Source of the DNA: Sva-07 sp963698565
GTDB taxonomy: Bacteria > Actinomycetota > Acidimicrobiia > Acidimicrobiales > Ilumatobacteraceae
DNA length: 64,000 bases
Direction of reading: 5' to 3'
Assembly: GCA_963698565.1 (NCBI GenBank)
Contig: CAVORH010000020.1
Span: 1 to 64,000, forward strand
The notes beneath the pieces were generated by a model, which made no database searches, was not told the DNA's origin, and worked only from the letters and a program-made list of their open reading frames with translations. Each line of letters starts with the position of its first letter. Position 1 is the stretch's first letter. A program made the translations under genes and the position numbers. Shown in pieces: positions 1 through 9,000 of the stretch.

Positions 1-1
1 A

Positions 2-1165
2 TCAGCGCTGCCACGCGGTGACGCCGCCGACCACGGTCGCGACGAGCTCGGCATCGCTATCGAGGATCGTGAGATCGGCGCGTGACCCGACGGTCAGGCG
101 ACCCCGGTCGGTCAGTCCGAGAAGATCGGCGGGCGTCGATGTGACGCAGGCGAGCGCCTCGGGGAGGCCGCATCCCGTGAACTCAATCAGGTTGCGCACC
201 GCCTGATCGAGTGCGAGTGCGCTGCCCGCGAGGACGCCGTCGACGGTGCGCACCCCCGTTTCGTCGTGGATCACCTCGACGTCGCCGAATCGAAATCGTC
301 CGTAGGGTTCACCGAGCGCCGGCGACGCATCCGACACCAACGACAGCCTCGTCGGCCCCAGCGATCGCCAGGCCATCTCGACCGCCGTCGGGTCGGCATG
401 CACGCCGTCGCAGATCAGACCGACGACGACCTCGGCATCGGCGAGTACCGCGCCGATCGGCCCGGGGTCGCGGTGCGTGAACGGTGCCATCGCGTTGTAG
501 AGATGGGTCACGTACGAGAGCCCCGCCGCACGTGCCGCCGTGAAGTCGGTGGGGGACATGGCGGTGTGGCCCGCCGAGACGACGACGCCGCCTCGGGCGA
601 GCTGTTCGACCACGCCGACCGCCCCGTCCAGTTCCGGGGCCAGCGTGACGAGGGCCACCATGTCGGAGAGGAGCCACGTGGCGATCTCATCGGCCAGCGC
701 GTCGGGCTCGGCGGTGAACCGGCCGGGGTGGGCCCCGAGGTGACGACGTGAGATCAGCGGCCCCTCGAAGTGCAGGCCGAGCGGTGTCGCGACGTTGCGG
801 TGCGCTGCTTCGGCCGCATGGGCGACCATCGCTGCGATCGCGGCCGCTCGGGTGGTCGCCGGAGCGGTGACCACCGTGGGCAGGAACGAGGTCACGCCGA
901 ACCGTGGCAGGGCGGCGGCGACATCGAGCAGTCGGTCCGGGTTGCCGGTCAGGTCGACGCCCACCGCCCCGTTGCACTGGAGATCGATGAATCCGGGAGC
1001 GATGATGCGTCCCGAGCAGTCGATCGTCGTTCGGTCGCGGTGGTGCGACGGGGGACTCGCATCGAGAACGATCTCCGAGATCGTCTCTCCGTCGACGACG
1101 ACGTCGGCACGTCGGAGTTCCCCGTCGAGCAGCACCCGACCGTTGGCGAACACCAACCCGTTCAC
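2..1165 (-). CDS. nagA: N-acetylglucosamine-6-phosphate deacetylase
   Basis: Cytoplasmic amidohydrolase that removes the acetyl group from N-acetylglucosamine-6-phosphate, feeding amino sugar from cell-wall recycling or chitin into glucosamine-6-phosphate. At 387 aa it has the normal family length. The barrel entry motif reads GFIDLQCNG, with Gln63 and Asn65 where two-metal relatives have HxH; E. coli NagA has the same QxN form and a single metal. Other visible site residues are Glu134 (HFEGPLI), His200 (SAGHT), His221 (HLYNAMAPF) and catalytic-type Asp279 (LVSDAS). Translation starts at GTG 1165 and the stop lies at 2-4, so the gene is complete. It is divergent from the importer that begins near 1508; no other amino-sugar gene is visible in the window. 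Confidence 0.92.
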   Translation of the reverse strand: MNGLVFANGRVLLDGELRRADVVVDGETISEIVLDASPPSHHRDRTTIDCSGRIIAPGFIDLQCNGAVGVDLTGNPDRLLDVAAALPRFGVTSFLPTVVTAPATTRAAAIAAMVAHAAEAAHRNVATPLGLHFEGPLISRRHLGAHPGRFTAEPDALADEIATWLLSDMVALVTLAPELDGAVGVVEQLARGGVVVSAGHTAMSPTDFTAARAAGLSYVTHLYNAMAPFTHRDPGPIGAVLADAEVVVGLICDGVHADPTAVEMAWRSLGPTRLSLVSDASPALGEPYGRFRFGDVEVIHDETGVRTVDGVLAGSALALDQAVRNLIEFTGCGLPEALACVTSTPADLLGLTDRGRLTVGSRADLTILDSDAELVATVVGGVTAWQR

Positions 1166-1507
1166 GCGGACATCCTGGACATCGAGTTCGATACTCCCAC
1201 GATCCGCCGGTGCGCGGGGGTCGAGCTCACGTGCGCCGCCGTGTCAAATCGGAGCGTGCAGCGCGATGTCCGTCCTGAGCTGGGCGAACGCGGTTCGGCG
1301 GCCGTCGACGGAGCGTGGGTCGCGTGGTGGCTCCGCTGAGCGACGCTATGGTCGGCGGGACGCACAACGAGGTCGTGGGCAATCGCTCGCGCCCGTCTCA
1401 GCGACCGAAGGCCTCCCAAGACGGCCGCGAGAGGAACGCATCCGAGCACCGACATCGCATCTCACATCGAATCTGCCGGCACCCGCTCGAACGAGGTGTG
1501 CCGCACC
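1166..1507. other. Divergent intergenic region nagA / ABC importer
   Basis: About 340 bases between two divergent genes. It must hold both promoters, but I see no convincing -10/-35 pair, no perfect inverted repeat and no riboswitch-like structure. No reading frame here looks like a real protein. Confidence 0.4.
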
Positions 1508-2401
1508 GTGAGCGATGTCCTCGGAAAGCTGTCCGCTCCGACCACCCCGCAGCCGCAGGGTGTGCGGCCGCGTCGCCGCATTCCGGCCCGCGGGATCGCG
1601 ATCACGCTGTTCCTGCTCCTGCTCGGTTGGTGGCTCTTCATCGCCGACACGGCCGCCAACAACGACCTGGTCGAGGGCTTCGACGTGCTGTTCACCGGGA
1701 TCGGCGAACTCCCCGCACTCGTGTTCAACCCGGACGCCTATCAGAGCTGGTGGACGTGGATGTCCGATGCCGAGGGCTGGTCGCCGATCTTCGAGCGTGT
1801 CGTCGAACACGTGCAGCTCGTCGCGATGTCGATGTCGTTCGCCATCGTCATCTCGATCGTCCTCGGCGTGCTGGTCCACCGTGTCCGGTTCCTGCGAGGA
1901 CTGATCCTCGGTATCGCATCGATCATGCTGACGATCCCGTCGCTCGCCCTGTTCGCGATCTTCATCTCGATCCCGAGCATCGGCGTCGGCGACCGAGGTC
2001 CGATCATCGCGCTCATGATGTATTCGATCCTGCCGATCCTGCGCAACACGATCGTCGGACTCGAAGACGTCGACCGGGCGGTCATCGAATCGGCCAAGGG
2101 CATGGGGCTCAACGCCGGCCAGCGGCTGCTCAAGATCGAACTCCCGCTCGCCTGGCCGATCATCCTCACCGGCATCCGGGTGGCGACGCTGCTCAACATC
2201 GGCATCGCCGCGATCGCCCCGCTCGTCGGCGGCACCGGCCTCGGCCGATACATCAACGACGGCCTGCAACGGTTCCCCGATCTCACCTCCGTCGAGCGGA
2301 TGTGGACCGGTGTGGTCTTCACGATCGCCCTGGCGCTCGTCGCCGATCTCTTCTTCACACTGCTGCGTCGACTGACGACGTCGAAAGGACTTCGCTCATG
2401 A
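1508..2401 (+). CDS. Osmoprotectant-type ABC transporter permease 1
   Basis: Integral membrane subunit of a glycine-betaine/choline-type (OpuC/ProW class) importer. About 297 aa. A hydrophobic segment near the N-terminus is followed by a periplasmic stretch and the binding-protein-dependent permease core. The EAA-loop region reads ESAKGMGLNAGQRLLKIELP, the usual coupling helix that contacts the ATPase. The end of the core has the GTGLGRYINDGL signature of the OpuCB/OpuCD family. GTG 1508 gives MSDVLGKLS; GTG 1496 in the same frame is an alternative and neither has a clear Shine-Dalgarno. The stop overlaps the next gene as ATGA (2398-2401), so the pair is probably translationally coupled. Confidence 0.87.
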   Translation: MSDVLGKLSAPTTPQPQGVRPRRRIPARGIAITLFLLLLGWWLFIADTAANNDLVEGFDVLFTGIGELPALVFNPDAYQSWWTWMSDAEGWSPIFERVVEHVQLVAMSMSFAIVISIVLGVLVHRVRFLRGLILGIASIMLTIPSLALFAIFISIPSIGVGDRGPIIALMMYSILPILRNTIVGLEDVDRAVIESAKGMGLNAGQRLLKIELPLAWPIILTGIRVATLLNIGIAAIAPLVGGTGLGRYINDGLQRFPDLTSVERMWTGVVFTIALALVADLFFTLLRRLTTSKGLRS

Positions 2402-3675
2402 GCGTCACCGACAACTCCTCGTACTCGCCGCAGGCGACCGCTGCGCTGGAGGGGGACGCGCCGCCGGCGATGATCGAGCTCCAGGGCGTCGGCAAGATCT
2501 ACCCGGGATCGGACGTTCCCGCGGTTGCCGACCTCGACCTCAACATCCCCAAGGGTGAGATCCTCGTGCTCGTCGGTCCCTCCGGCTGCGGCAAGAGCAC
2601 CACGTTGCGGCTGATCAACCGGATGATCGAGCCCACGTCGGGCCGCATCATCTTCGACGGCGAGGACGTCACGACGGTCAACGCCGACCAACTGCGCCGC
2701 CAGATCGGCTACGTCATCCAGCAGATCGGCCTGTTCCCGCACCAGACCATCGCCCAGAACATCGCCACCGTGCCGAAGCTGCTCGGGTGGGACAAGGCCA
2801 AGATCTCCGCGCGGGTCGACGAACTGCTGGAGATCACCGGCCTCGACCCGAACCAGTACCGCGACCGCTACCCGAAGGAGCTCTCCGGTGGTCAGGCCCA
2901 GCGCGTGGGTGTGGCCCGTGCGCTCGGCGGCGATCCCGATGTGCTGTTGATGGACGAGCCGTTCGGTGCCATCGACCCGATCACCCGTGACCGTCTGCAG
3001 AACGAGTTCCTGCGGCTGCAGGCCGAACTGAAGAAGACGATCGTCTTCGTCACCCACGACATCGACGAGGCGATCAAGATGGGCGATCGCATCGCCATCC
3101 TCGGCGAGCAATCGGTGATCCGCCAGTTCGACACGCCCGAGCGCATCCTCGCCTACCCGGTCGACGACTTCGTCGCCGACTTCATCGGGTCCGGTTCGAC
3201 CCTGAAGGGCTTGAACTTCGAACGGGTCCGTGATCTGAAGCTGTCGGAGGACTGGCCGATCGTCAGCGTCGACACCGACCGTGCCGACGCGCAACGCCTC
3301 TACGACGCATCGCCCGAGAAGTGGATGCTCGTGCTCGACAGCGATCAGCGTCCGATCCGCTGGGTCAACGCCCACCACCTCGCCGACACGAACACTCCGC
3401 TCTCGCAAGCAGGTGCGGCCGTGATGGCGACCGTGGAGCCCAATGCCACGCTCCACGACGCGCTGGAGGAGATGCTGCTGTCGAACGCCGGGCAGGCCGT
3501 CGTCGTCGACGGCAAGGGTCGCTGCCTGGGCATTCTCGACATCGAACGCTTGGCCGACGTGCTCAAGCGTCTGCGCGGCCAGGCCAAGAAGCACTACGAG
3601 CAGCTCGCCGTTCAGGAAGCCGAGATCAACCGATCCAACGGATCGTCCAACGGATCGGAGGCGGGTCGCACATGA
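2398..3675 (+). CDS. Osmoprotectant-type ABC transporter ATPase with CBS-like tail
   Basis: ATP-hydrolysing subunit of the same importer, OpuCA/ProV class, about 425 aa. Walker A is GPSGCGKST (residues 60-68), the Q-loop lies in YVIQQIGLFPH, the signature is LSGGQ, Walker B is LLMDEPFG and the H-loop is VTHD. After the nucleotide-binding domain, about 150 residues resemble the CBS pair that in OpuCA-type proteins senses ionic strength or cyclic dinucleotides; only the second CBS-like unit (VVVDGKGRCLGILD) is clear. ATG 2398 is preceded by AAAGGA. Both ends overlap neighbours as ATGA, so permease-ATPase-permease form one translational unit. Confidence 0.9.
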   Translation: MSVTDNSSYSPQATAALEGDAPPAMIELQGVGKIYPGSDVPAVADLDLNIPKGEILVLVGPSGCGKSTTLRLINRMIEPTSGRIIFDGEDVTTVNADQLRRQIGYVIQQIGLFPHQTIAQNIATVPKLLGWDKAKISARVDELLEITGLDPNQYRDRYPKELSGGQAQRVGVARALGGDPDVLLMDEPFGAIDPITRDRLQNEFLRLQAELKKTIVFVTHDIDEAIKMGDRIAILGEQSVIRQFDTPERILAYPVDDFVADFIGSGSTLKGLNFERVRDLKLSEDWPIVSVDTDRADAQRLYDASPEKWMLVLDSDQRPIRWVNAHHLADTNTPLSQAGAAVMATVEPNATLHDALEEMLLSNAGQAVVVDGKGRCLGILDIERLADVLKRLRGQAKKHYEQLAVQEAEINRSNGSSNGSEAGRT

Positions 3676-4520
3676 CGTCGCAGCTGCACGACGTTCCGCG
3701 CGAGGTCGCCGAAGTCGACGAGATCCACACGTTCGACCTCGACGACGAGTTGGAGGTCAAACCCGGCTACCAGCTGCCGCCCGGGGTGCGGCTGATCAAG
3801 ACGAACGCGGGGCTGTTCATCACACCGATCATCGTGATCGTCGGTTCGCTGCTGCTCTACTCGTACGTCCAGAGCGCCGACAAGATCTTCCAGGACGAGC
3901 GGGCCCTCGACTGGGATGCCAACCTGCGGCCCCAGCTCGAACAGCACCTGTCCCTGACCCTCTGGTCGACGGTGTTCACCATCGTGATGGCCGTGCCGCT
4001 CGGCATCCTGCTCACCCGCCCCAGGTACAAGCGCCTCGGGTCCCCGATCCTGGCCGTGGCCACCTCGGGCCAGGCCATTCCTGCCTTCGGTCTCCTCGTG
4101 CTGGCCTTCGCCTGGTTGGGACGAGGACCGTGGACCACCATCTGGGCGCTGTCGCTGTTCACGCTGCTGCCCGTGCTGCGCAACACGATGGTCGGCCTCG
4201 AACAGGTCGACAAGAACGTGATCGAAGCAGGCCGAGGCATGGGCCTCACCAAGCGCCAGGCACTTCAACAGATCGAGCTCCCCCTGGCCGTCCCCGTGAT
4301 CCTCGCCGGTGTGCGCACCGCGCTCGTGATCACCGTGGGCATGGCTGCACTCGCCTACCTGATCGGTGGCGGCGGATTGGGAGCCACCATCAGTGCCGGG
4401 CTGAAGCTCAGCCGAGACCTGGTGCTGATCACGGGCGCAGTCATGACTGCGCTCGTCGCGTTGACGGTCGACTGGATCGCCGCGCTGATCGAGAAGACGC
4501 TTCGGCCGAAGGGCCTGTGA
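3672..4520 (+). CDS. Osmoprotectant-type ABC transporter permease 2
   Basis: Second membrane subunit of the importer, about 282 aa. The first 45 residues are hydrophilic and acidic, followed by a membrane segment (LFITPIIVIVGSLLLYSYV) and the permease core. The coupling loop reads EAGRGMGLTKRQALQQIELP and the family end motif is GGGGLGATISAGL. ATG 3672 overlaps the ATPase stop as ATGA. Two non-identical permeases flanking one ATPase is the arrangement of OpuB/OpuC systems rather than ProVWX, so I infer a heterodimeric membrane domain. A 100-bp gap separates it from the lipoprotein gene. Confidence 0.88.
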   Translation: MTSQLHDVPREVAEVDEIHTFDLDDELEVKPGYQLPPGVRLIKTNAGLFITPIIVIVGSLLLYSYVQSADKIFQDERALDWDANLRPQLEQHLSLTLWSTVFTIVMAVPLGILLTRPRYKRLGSPILAVATSGQAIPAFGLLVLAFAWLGRGPWTTIWALSLFTLLPVLRNTMVGLEQVDKNVIEAGRGMGLTKRQALQQIELPLAVPVILAGVRTALVITVGMAALAYLIGGGGLGATISAGLKLSRDLVLITGAVMTALVALTVDWIAALIEKTLRPKGL

Positions 4521-4619
4521 CTCGTTTCCCTGCGAGCGCTGCTTCGGCGCGTCTCTGATCGAACACCGAACACCCCGAACACCGAACACCTCGTGAACAC
4601 CAACAAGGAGAAGACACTG

Positions 4620-5699
4620 ATGAGAATCAAGCGACAGACGATGCGGTTCGCCGCCGGACTCGCCGCCGTGGCCCTCGTGGCCGGCGCCTGCGGGAGCGAC
4701 GACGACAGCAGCGACGGGGGAGACGACGGTGCCGCCACCACCGAAGCATCCGGCAGCACCGATGCGTCCGACACCACCGACGGCGGTGGTGACGGCGACG
4801 ACATGGCGGCCGTCGAGTGCGAGACCGCCGGCGACGAAGACAACTCGGTGGCCTCACTGACCGAACTCGACTTCAGCGGTCTCGACATCAACGTCGGCTC
4901 GAAGGACTTCGTCGAGCAGTTCGTGCTCGGCCAGCTCGCGATCGTCGGCCTGGAAGCCGGCGGCGCCACGGTCACCGACTCGACCAACCTCGGCGGGACC
5001 GTCGTCAACCGCGACGCGCTGCTCGCCGGTGAGATCGACGCGTACTGGGAGTACAACGGCACCGGCTGGACCGTGCACCTGGCCCAGGAAGACCCCAGCT
5101 TCGACCCGGTGGAACTGACCAGCGAAGTCTGTGCGATGGACCTCGCCGAGAACGACATCCGCTGGCTCGGCGTGTCGCCGTTCAACAACACCTACGGCTT
5201 CGCCACCGCCGGTGACTCGCCGGCTGCCGGCGGCGACCTCCAGGCGATGATGGAGTACGTCAACGAGAACCCCGACGCGACGGTGTGCATGGAGACCGAG
5301 TACCCGAACCGCCCCGACGGCCTCGTGCTGCTCGAGGAGGCGACCGGTCTCACGATCCCCGCCGACCAGCAGGAGATCCTGGAAACCGGCGTGATCTACG
5401 AGGAGACCGCCAATGGCAACTGCACCTTCGGTGAGATCTTCACCACCGACGGTCGGATCCCCGCCCTCGGACTCGACGTCGTCGAGGATCCGGGCATCAA
5501 CATCCTCTACAACGTGTCGCTGACGATGCCCGACAGCGTGTACCAGCAGGCCCCGGAGGCCTTCGAGGCGCTCGCCGACACCATCCTCGCCGGTCTCGAC
5601 AGTGCCACGATTGCCGAGTTGCAGCGCCAGGTCTCCGCCGACGGCGAAGACCCCCGCGACGTCGCCGAGGCGTACCTGACGGAGCAGGGCCTCATCTGA
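4620..5699 (+). CDS. Osmoprotectant-type substrate-binding lipoprotein
   Basis: Extracytoplasmic solute-binding protein of the importer (OpuCC/ProX class), about 359 aa. It has a lipoprotein signal with basic n-region (MRIKRQTMR), hydrophobic core and lipobox VAGAC with Cys24 as lipidation site. A low-complexity Asp/Ser/Thr/Gly linker of about 50 residues then spaces the domain from the membrane. The domain opens with INVGSKDFVEQFVLGQL and contains TNLGGTVVNRDALLAGEIDAYWEYNGTGW, typical of this family. ATG 4620 follows a strong AAGGAG; an in-frame upstream ATG at 4593 lacks one. The actual ligand (betaine, choline, carnitine or another) cannot be read from sequence. Confidence 0.9.
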   Translation: MRIKRQTMRFAAGLAAVALVAGACGSDDDSSDGGDDGAATTEASGSTDASDTTDGGGDGDDMAAVECETAGDEDNSVASLTELDFSGLDINVGSKDFVEQFVLGQLAIVGLEAGGATVTDSTNLGGTVVNRDALLAGEIDAYWEYNGTGWTVHLAQEDPSFDPVELTSEVCAMDLAENDIRWLGVSPFNNTYGFATAGDSPAAGGDLQAMMEYVNENPDATVCMETEYPNRPDGLVLLEEATGLTIPADQQEILETGVIYEETANGNCTFGEIFTTDGRIPALGLDVVEDPGINILYNVSLTMPDSVYQQAPEAFEALADTILAGLDSATIAELQRQVSADGEDPRDVAEAYLTEQGLI

Positions 5700-5703
5700 C
5701 ACG

Positions 5704-5736
5704 TGTGACATCAGGGGTCAGACCCCGGATGTCACA
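5704..5736. repeat. GGGGTC-A-GACCCC palindrome, copy 1
   Basis: Core GGGGTCAGACCCC at 5714-5726 is flanked by arms TGTGACATC (5704-5712) and GATGTCACA (5728-5736), which are exact reverse complements. One mismatched base on each side (A5713, G5727) separates arm from core. It begins five bases after the importer stop codon. Copies 2-4 share the core but have unrelated arms. Confidence 0.85.
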
Positions 5737-5742
5737 TCGCAT

Positions 5743-5778
5743 CGAGGGGACGGTCGGCCAGGGTCGACCGTCCCCTCG
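5743..5778 (+). terminator. Strong hairpin after the importer operon
   Basis: A perfect 14-bp stem, CGAGGGGACGGTCG / CGACCGTCCCCTCG, with an 8-base loop. It follows the operon's last gene and palindrome copy 1. No T-run follows, as is common for actinobacterial terminators. Confidence 0.7.
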
Positions 5779-5798
5779 TCGCGTCCGGGGCCGTGTCC

Positions 5799-5804
5799 TA
5801 GGGT
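5799..5804 (+). promoter_or_regulatory. -10 hexamer TAGGGT
   Basis: TAGGGT lies six bases before ATG 5811, which fits transcription beginning at or near the start codon (leaderless). Confidence 0.5.
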
Positions 5805-5810
5805 GAACCA

Positions 5811-6131
5811 ATGGCCCTCGAGATCGTCTGCCCGTCGTGTGGGGGCGACGACGAGGTGTCCGGGGTGCCGCTCGACGACGGCCGGATCGAATTGACGTGC
5901 TCGACTTGCGACGTCACGTGGGCCCGCGACCCGAGGCCCAGGTGCCCGACGTGCGGCAGCGACGATCTGTACCACCGGCCACAGGTGATCCTGGAGAAGT
6001 CGCGGGGCAGCCAGATGTCGATCCAGGGCATCCACGTGGAGTACGGCTGCCATGTCTGCGACCCGCCCGAGGTGAGGATCCGAGGCGGCCGCACGACCCA
6101 TCTGCCCGATCGACTCGACGGCAGCCAGTGA
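5811..6131 (+). CDS. Small zinc-ribbon protein, function unknown
   Basis: 106 aa, cytoplasmic. Three CxxC pairs are visible: CPSC near the N-terminus, CSTC around residue 31 with CPTC around residue 45, and CHVC near residue 83. Spacing suggests one or two zinc ribbons of the kind that bind nucleic acid or protein partners. There is no catalytic motif. It stands alone between the importer operon and an acyl-AMP ligase gene, with its own leaderless-type promoter. I do not recognise a characterised family; function is unknown. Confidence 0.75.
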   Translation: MALEIVCPSCGGDDEVSGVPLDDGRIELTCSTCDVTWARDPRPRCPTCGSDDLYHRPQVILEKSRGSQMSIQGIHVEYGCHVCDPPEVRIRGGRTTHLPDRLDGSQ

Positions 6132-6179
6132 ACCGGCGCGCGATCCGCTGGACACCTCATGACCGCCCCATCGGCGGAC

Positions 6180-6185
6180 TAGCGT
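6180..6185 (+). promoter_or_regulatory. -10 hexamer TAGCGT
   Basis: TAGCGT ends seven bases before ATG 6193, the spacing expected for a leaderless transcript. The same hexamer recurs before other genes in the window. Confidence 0.5.
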
Positions 6186-6192
6186 CGAGGGG

Positions 6193-7905
6193 ATGAGCGA
6201 CAACCAACCGCTGTCGACCATCGAGCGGCTCGAACTGGCGGCCGATTCGGGCACCGGGGTCACCTTCGTCGGTGCATCGATGACCACCGGCACCGGCCCG
6301 CAGCAGGTGAGCTGGCGCGAAATCCACGACGATGCCCGGGCGGTCGGCGCGGCGCTGCAGGCGCGGGGTCTGGTGCCGGGCGACCACGTCGCGATCCTCG
6401 GCCCCACCAGCCGTGAGCTGATCACGATCATCCGTGGCTGCTGGATGGCGGGTCTCGCGTCGATGGTGCTCCCGTTGCCGATGCGGATGGGCTCGCTCGA
6501 CGTGTTCATCGACAGCACCCGCGGCCGGATCCTCCACGGCGACGCGAAGCTGCTGCTGATCGACGACCTGCTCGCCGAGTTCTACGTCCGTGCGGAAGGC
6601 GATCCGCCGATCATGCCGATGAAGGCGATCATGCCGGGAGCGCCGAACGTGCCGACCGGTGACGCGTTGGAGATCCCGTCGCACGATCCCGAGCGGCTCG
6701 TGATCCTGCAGTACACGAGCGGTTCGACCAGCGAGCCCAAGGGCGTGATGATTCCGGACCGCGTGCTGAGCGCGAACATCGACGCCTGCGCGGAGGCCGC
6801 CGAACTGAACCGTGACGATGCCATGGTGTCGTGGCTGCCGCTGTACCACGACATGGGGCTCGTCGGGTTCCTCGCGTTGCCGATGACCAAGGGCGTCGAC
6901 CTGGTGCAGGCCGCGCCGCAGGACTTCCTCGCCCACCCCGGCAACTGGATGCAGTGGCTGTCCGACTACCGGGCCACGGCGACGGCGGGCCCGAACTTCT
7001 CGTGGGTGCTCGCCACCCGAGCGCTCAAGCGGATGAAGGATCTCGACCTGTCGCGTCTGACCGTGGCGCTGTCGGGTGCGGAGCCGGTCGATCCGAAGGC
7101 GGTCGACGCGTTCGTCGCCGAGGCGTCACGGTTCGGGTTCACCGCCGGTGGCATGTTCCCCGCGTTCGGGATGGCCGAAGTGGCGATCGGTGGCACGTTC
7201 CCGCCCCGTCGACGTGGCCTGGTCACCGACACCGTCGATCGCCTCGTGCTCGAGACGCAGCGGGTCGCCAAGCCGGTCGTGATCCACGACGAGGACGAAC
7301 TCGGCCTCACCGCGCGCCAACTCCCGCTGCTCGGCAAGCCGGTCCCCGGCCTCGAGATGAAGGTCGTCGACCCCGAGACGTTCGAGGAGCTGCCCGAACG
7401 TCACGTCGGTGAGCTGCTGCTCCGCGGCACCTCGGTGACCCCCGGCTACTACAAGCGGCCCGACGCCACTGCGGCACTCTTCCACGAGGGGTGGCTCTGC
7501 ACCGGCGACCTCGCCTACGTCCTCGACGGCGAGCTCGTGCTGTGCGGCCGGATCAAGGACGTGATCATCGTCGGCGGGCGCAACGTGTTCCCGGAGGACA
7601 TCGAACGAGCGGTCGGTCCGCTCGACGGCGTGCGCGCCGGCAACGTCATCGCGTTCGGCATGGAGGGCTACAAGGGCAAGGAGAGCGTGGTCGTGGTGGC
7701 CGAGGTGCGCGTGAGCGACACCTCGGGTGGTCTCGACGAGATCCGCGAGCGGATCCACCACCGCACGCTCGAAGTCTGCGGCCTCCCGCCGAGAGACGTG
7801 ATGCTCGTGACGCCCGGGACGCTCCCCAAGACGTCGAGCGGCAAACTCCAGCGCGCCAAGTGCCGCGACGAGTACCTCAACGAGGAACTCGCCCTCGCCG
7901 ACTGA
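6193..7905 (+). CDS. Fatty-acyl-AMP ligase / acyl-CoA synthetase family protein
   Basis: Adenylate-forming enzyme, 570 aa. The ATP-binding loop is YTSGSTSEPKGV (about 174-185), the A5-like region is FPAFGMAEVAIGG, and the C-terminal hinge and lysine region read CGRIKDVIIVGGRNVFPEDIE and LPKTSSGKLQRAK. The PALR-free, FadD32-like order (long N-domain, SWLPLYHDMGLVG motif) is typical of fatty-acyl-AMP ligases that load lipids onto carrier proteins rather than CoA. I cannot tell the two activities apart with certainty. No polyketide synthase or carrier protein is adjacent, so its partner is unknown. The stop is followed by palindrome copy 2. Confidence 0.85.
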   Translation: MSDNQPLSTIERLELAADSGTGVTFVGASMTTGTGPQQVSWREIHDDARAVGAALQARGLVPGDHVAILGPTSRELITIIRGCWMAGLASMVLPLPMRMGSLDVFIDSTRGRILHGDAKLLLIDDLLAEFYVRAEGDPPIMPMKAIMPGAPNVPTGDALEIPSHDPERLVILQYTSGSTSEPKGVMIPDRVLSANIDACAEAAELNRDDAMVSWLPLYHDMGLVGFLALPMTKGVDLVQAAPQDFLAHPGNWMQWLSDYRATATAGPNFSWVLATRALKRMKDLDLSRLTVALSGAEPVDPKAVDAFVAEASRFGFTAGGMFPAFGMAEVAIGGTFPPRRRGLVTDTVDRLVLETQRVAKPVVIHDEDELGLTARQLPLLGKPVPGLEMKVVDPETFEELPERHVGELLLRGTSVTPGYYKRPDATAALFHEGWLCTGDLAYVLDGELVLCGRIKDVIIVGGRNVFPEDIERAVGPLDGVRAGNVIAFGMEGYKGKESVVVVAEVRVSDTSGGLDEIRERIHHRTLEVCGLPPRDVMLVTPGTLPKTSSGKLQRAKCRDEYLNEELALAD

Positions 7906-7912
7906 CGATTAC

Positions 7913-7931
7913 CGCAGGGGTCAGACCTGCG
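7913..7931. repeat. GGGGTCAGACC palindrome, copy 2 (degenerate)
   Basis: CGCAGG (7913-7918) and CCTGCG (7926-7931) are exact reverse complements around GGTCAGA. The core reads GGGGTCAGACC and lacks the last two C of the other copies. It sits between two convergent genes, eight bases after a stop. Confidence 0.65.
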
Positions 7932-7940
7932 ATGTGATCA

Positions 7941-8918
7941 TCACGCGACGAGCGGGGCGAGGGTCTCGCCGAGCAGGGCGACACGGCCGTCGACGTGGCC
8001 GTTGGCCGGCATGTTGACGGTGAAGCCGTCGATGCCGGGCACGAGCATCTCGGCGAACTTCTCGCCGACGGTGTCCGGGTCGCCCCAGACGAAGTTGGCG
8101 AGCCACACCGCCTGCTCGTCGGCGGACATCGATGCCAGGTCGAGTCCGCGGCGGCCGAAGTAGGCGACGAGGTCGGCCTTCGCCTCGTCCGCCGTCGGGG
8201 CGATGCATGCGGTCTTCTGCCACGACACGGTGATCTCCGATCGGTCGCGTCCGAGCCGGGCGCAGTGCTCGGCGAGGGCATCGAGCTTGCGCTGCACGTC
8301 GGCGGGCGGGCAGATGATGTTCGACTCGTCGGCGTACTGCGCCACCATGCGCAGGGTCTTGCGTTCGCCGCCGCCACCGATCATCACCGGGATCCGCGCA
8401 ACTGCGGGCGGCTCGTTCATCGCGTTGCGTGCCGTGTACCGCTCACCATCGAGGCTGGGGCGCTCGCCGCGCAGCATCGGGATGATGATCTGGAGCGCCT
8501 CCTCCAGCTTCTCGAAGCGATCGGTGAACGTGCCGAACTCGATGCCGAACGCATCGTGCTCCAACTCGAACCAGCCGGCACCGATGCCGAGCTGGGCGCG
8601 GCCGCCCGACACGATGTCGAGCGTGGTGACGGTCTTCGCGAGCACCGCCGGGTTGCGATACGTGTTGCCGGTCACCAACGCGCTCAGGCGCACCGTCGAG
8701 GTCTCCCTGGCGAGCGCCGACAGCAACGAGTAGCACTCGAGCATGTACTGGTCGGGCTCGCCGAGCATCGGGAGTTGGTAGAAGTGGTCCATCACCAGGA
8801 CGGTGTCGAAACCCGACGAGTCGGCCTCGCGGGCCTGCGCGGCGACGGCGTCGAACAGCTCGGCTGGGCCGACGCCGGGGTAGGTGAAGTTCGGGATCTG
8901 GTAGCCGAGGCGGGTCAT
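7941..8918 (-). CDS. LLM-class (probably F420-dependent) oxidoreductase
   Basis: Luciferase-like TIM-barrel oxidoreductase, about 325 aa. The N-terminus MTRLGYQIPNFTYPGVGPAELF and the motif VTTLDIVSGGRAQLGIGAGW are characteristic of the actinobacterial F420-using branch, in which hydride is exchanged between F420 and an unknown organic substrate. ATG 8918 is chosen because upstream in-frame residues do not resemble the family. It converges with the acyl-AMP ligase and is divergent from a TetR gene at 9001 that could control it. Substrate unknown. Confidence 0.85.
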   Translation of the reverse strand: MTRLGYQIPNFTYPGVGPAELFDAVAAQAREADSSGFDTVLVMDHFYQLPMLGEPDQYMLECYSLLSALARETSTVRLSALVTGNTYRNPAVLAKTVTTLDIVSGGRAQLGIGAGWFELEHDAFGIEFGTFTDRFEKLEEALQIIIPMLRGERPSLDGERYTARNAMNEPPAVARIPVMIGGGGERKTLRMVAQYADESNIICPPADVQRKLDALAEHCARLGRDRSEITVSWQKTACIAPTADEAKADLVAYFGRRGLDLASMSADEQAVWLANFVWGDPDTVGEKFAEMLVPGIDGFTVNMPANGHVDGRVALLGETLAPLVA

Positions 8919-9000
8919 GCACGGATGAGACCACCCGCTCGCCGCGCTGTCAAGCGCCGTCGCGTCATAAGCTCGGCGGCACCATGAGTCAGGGGACACC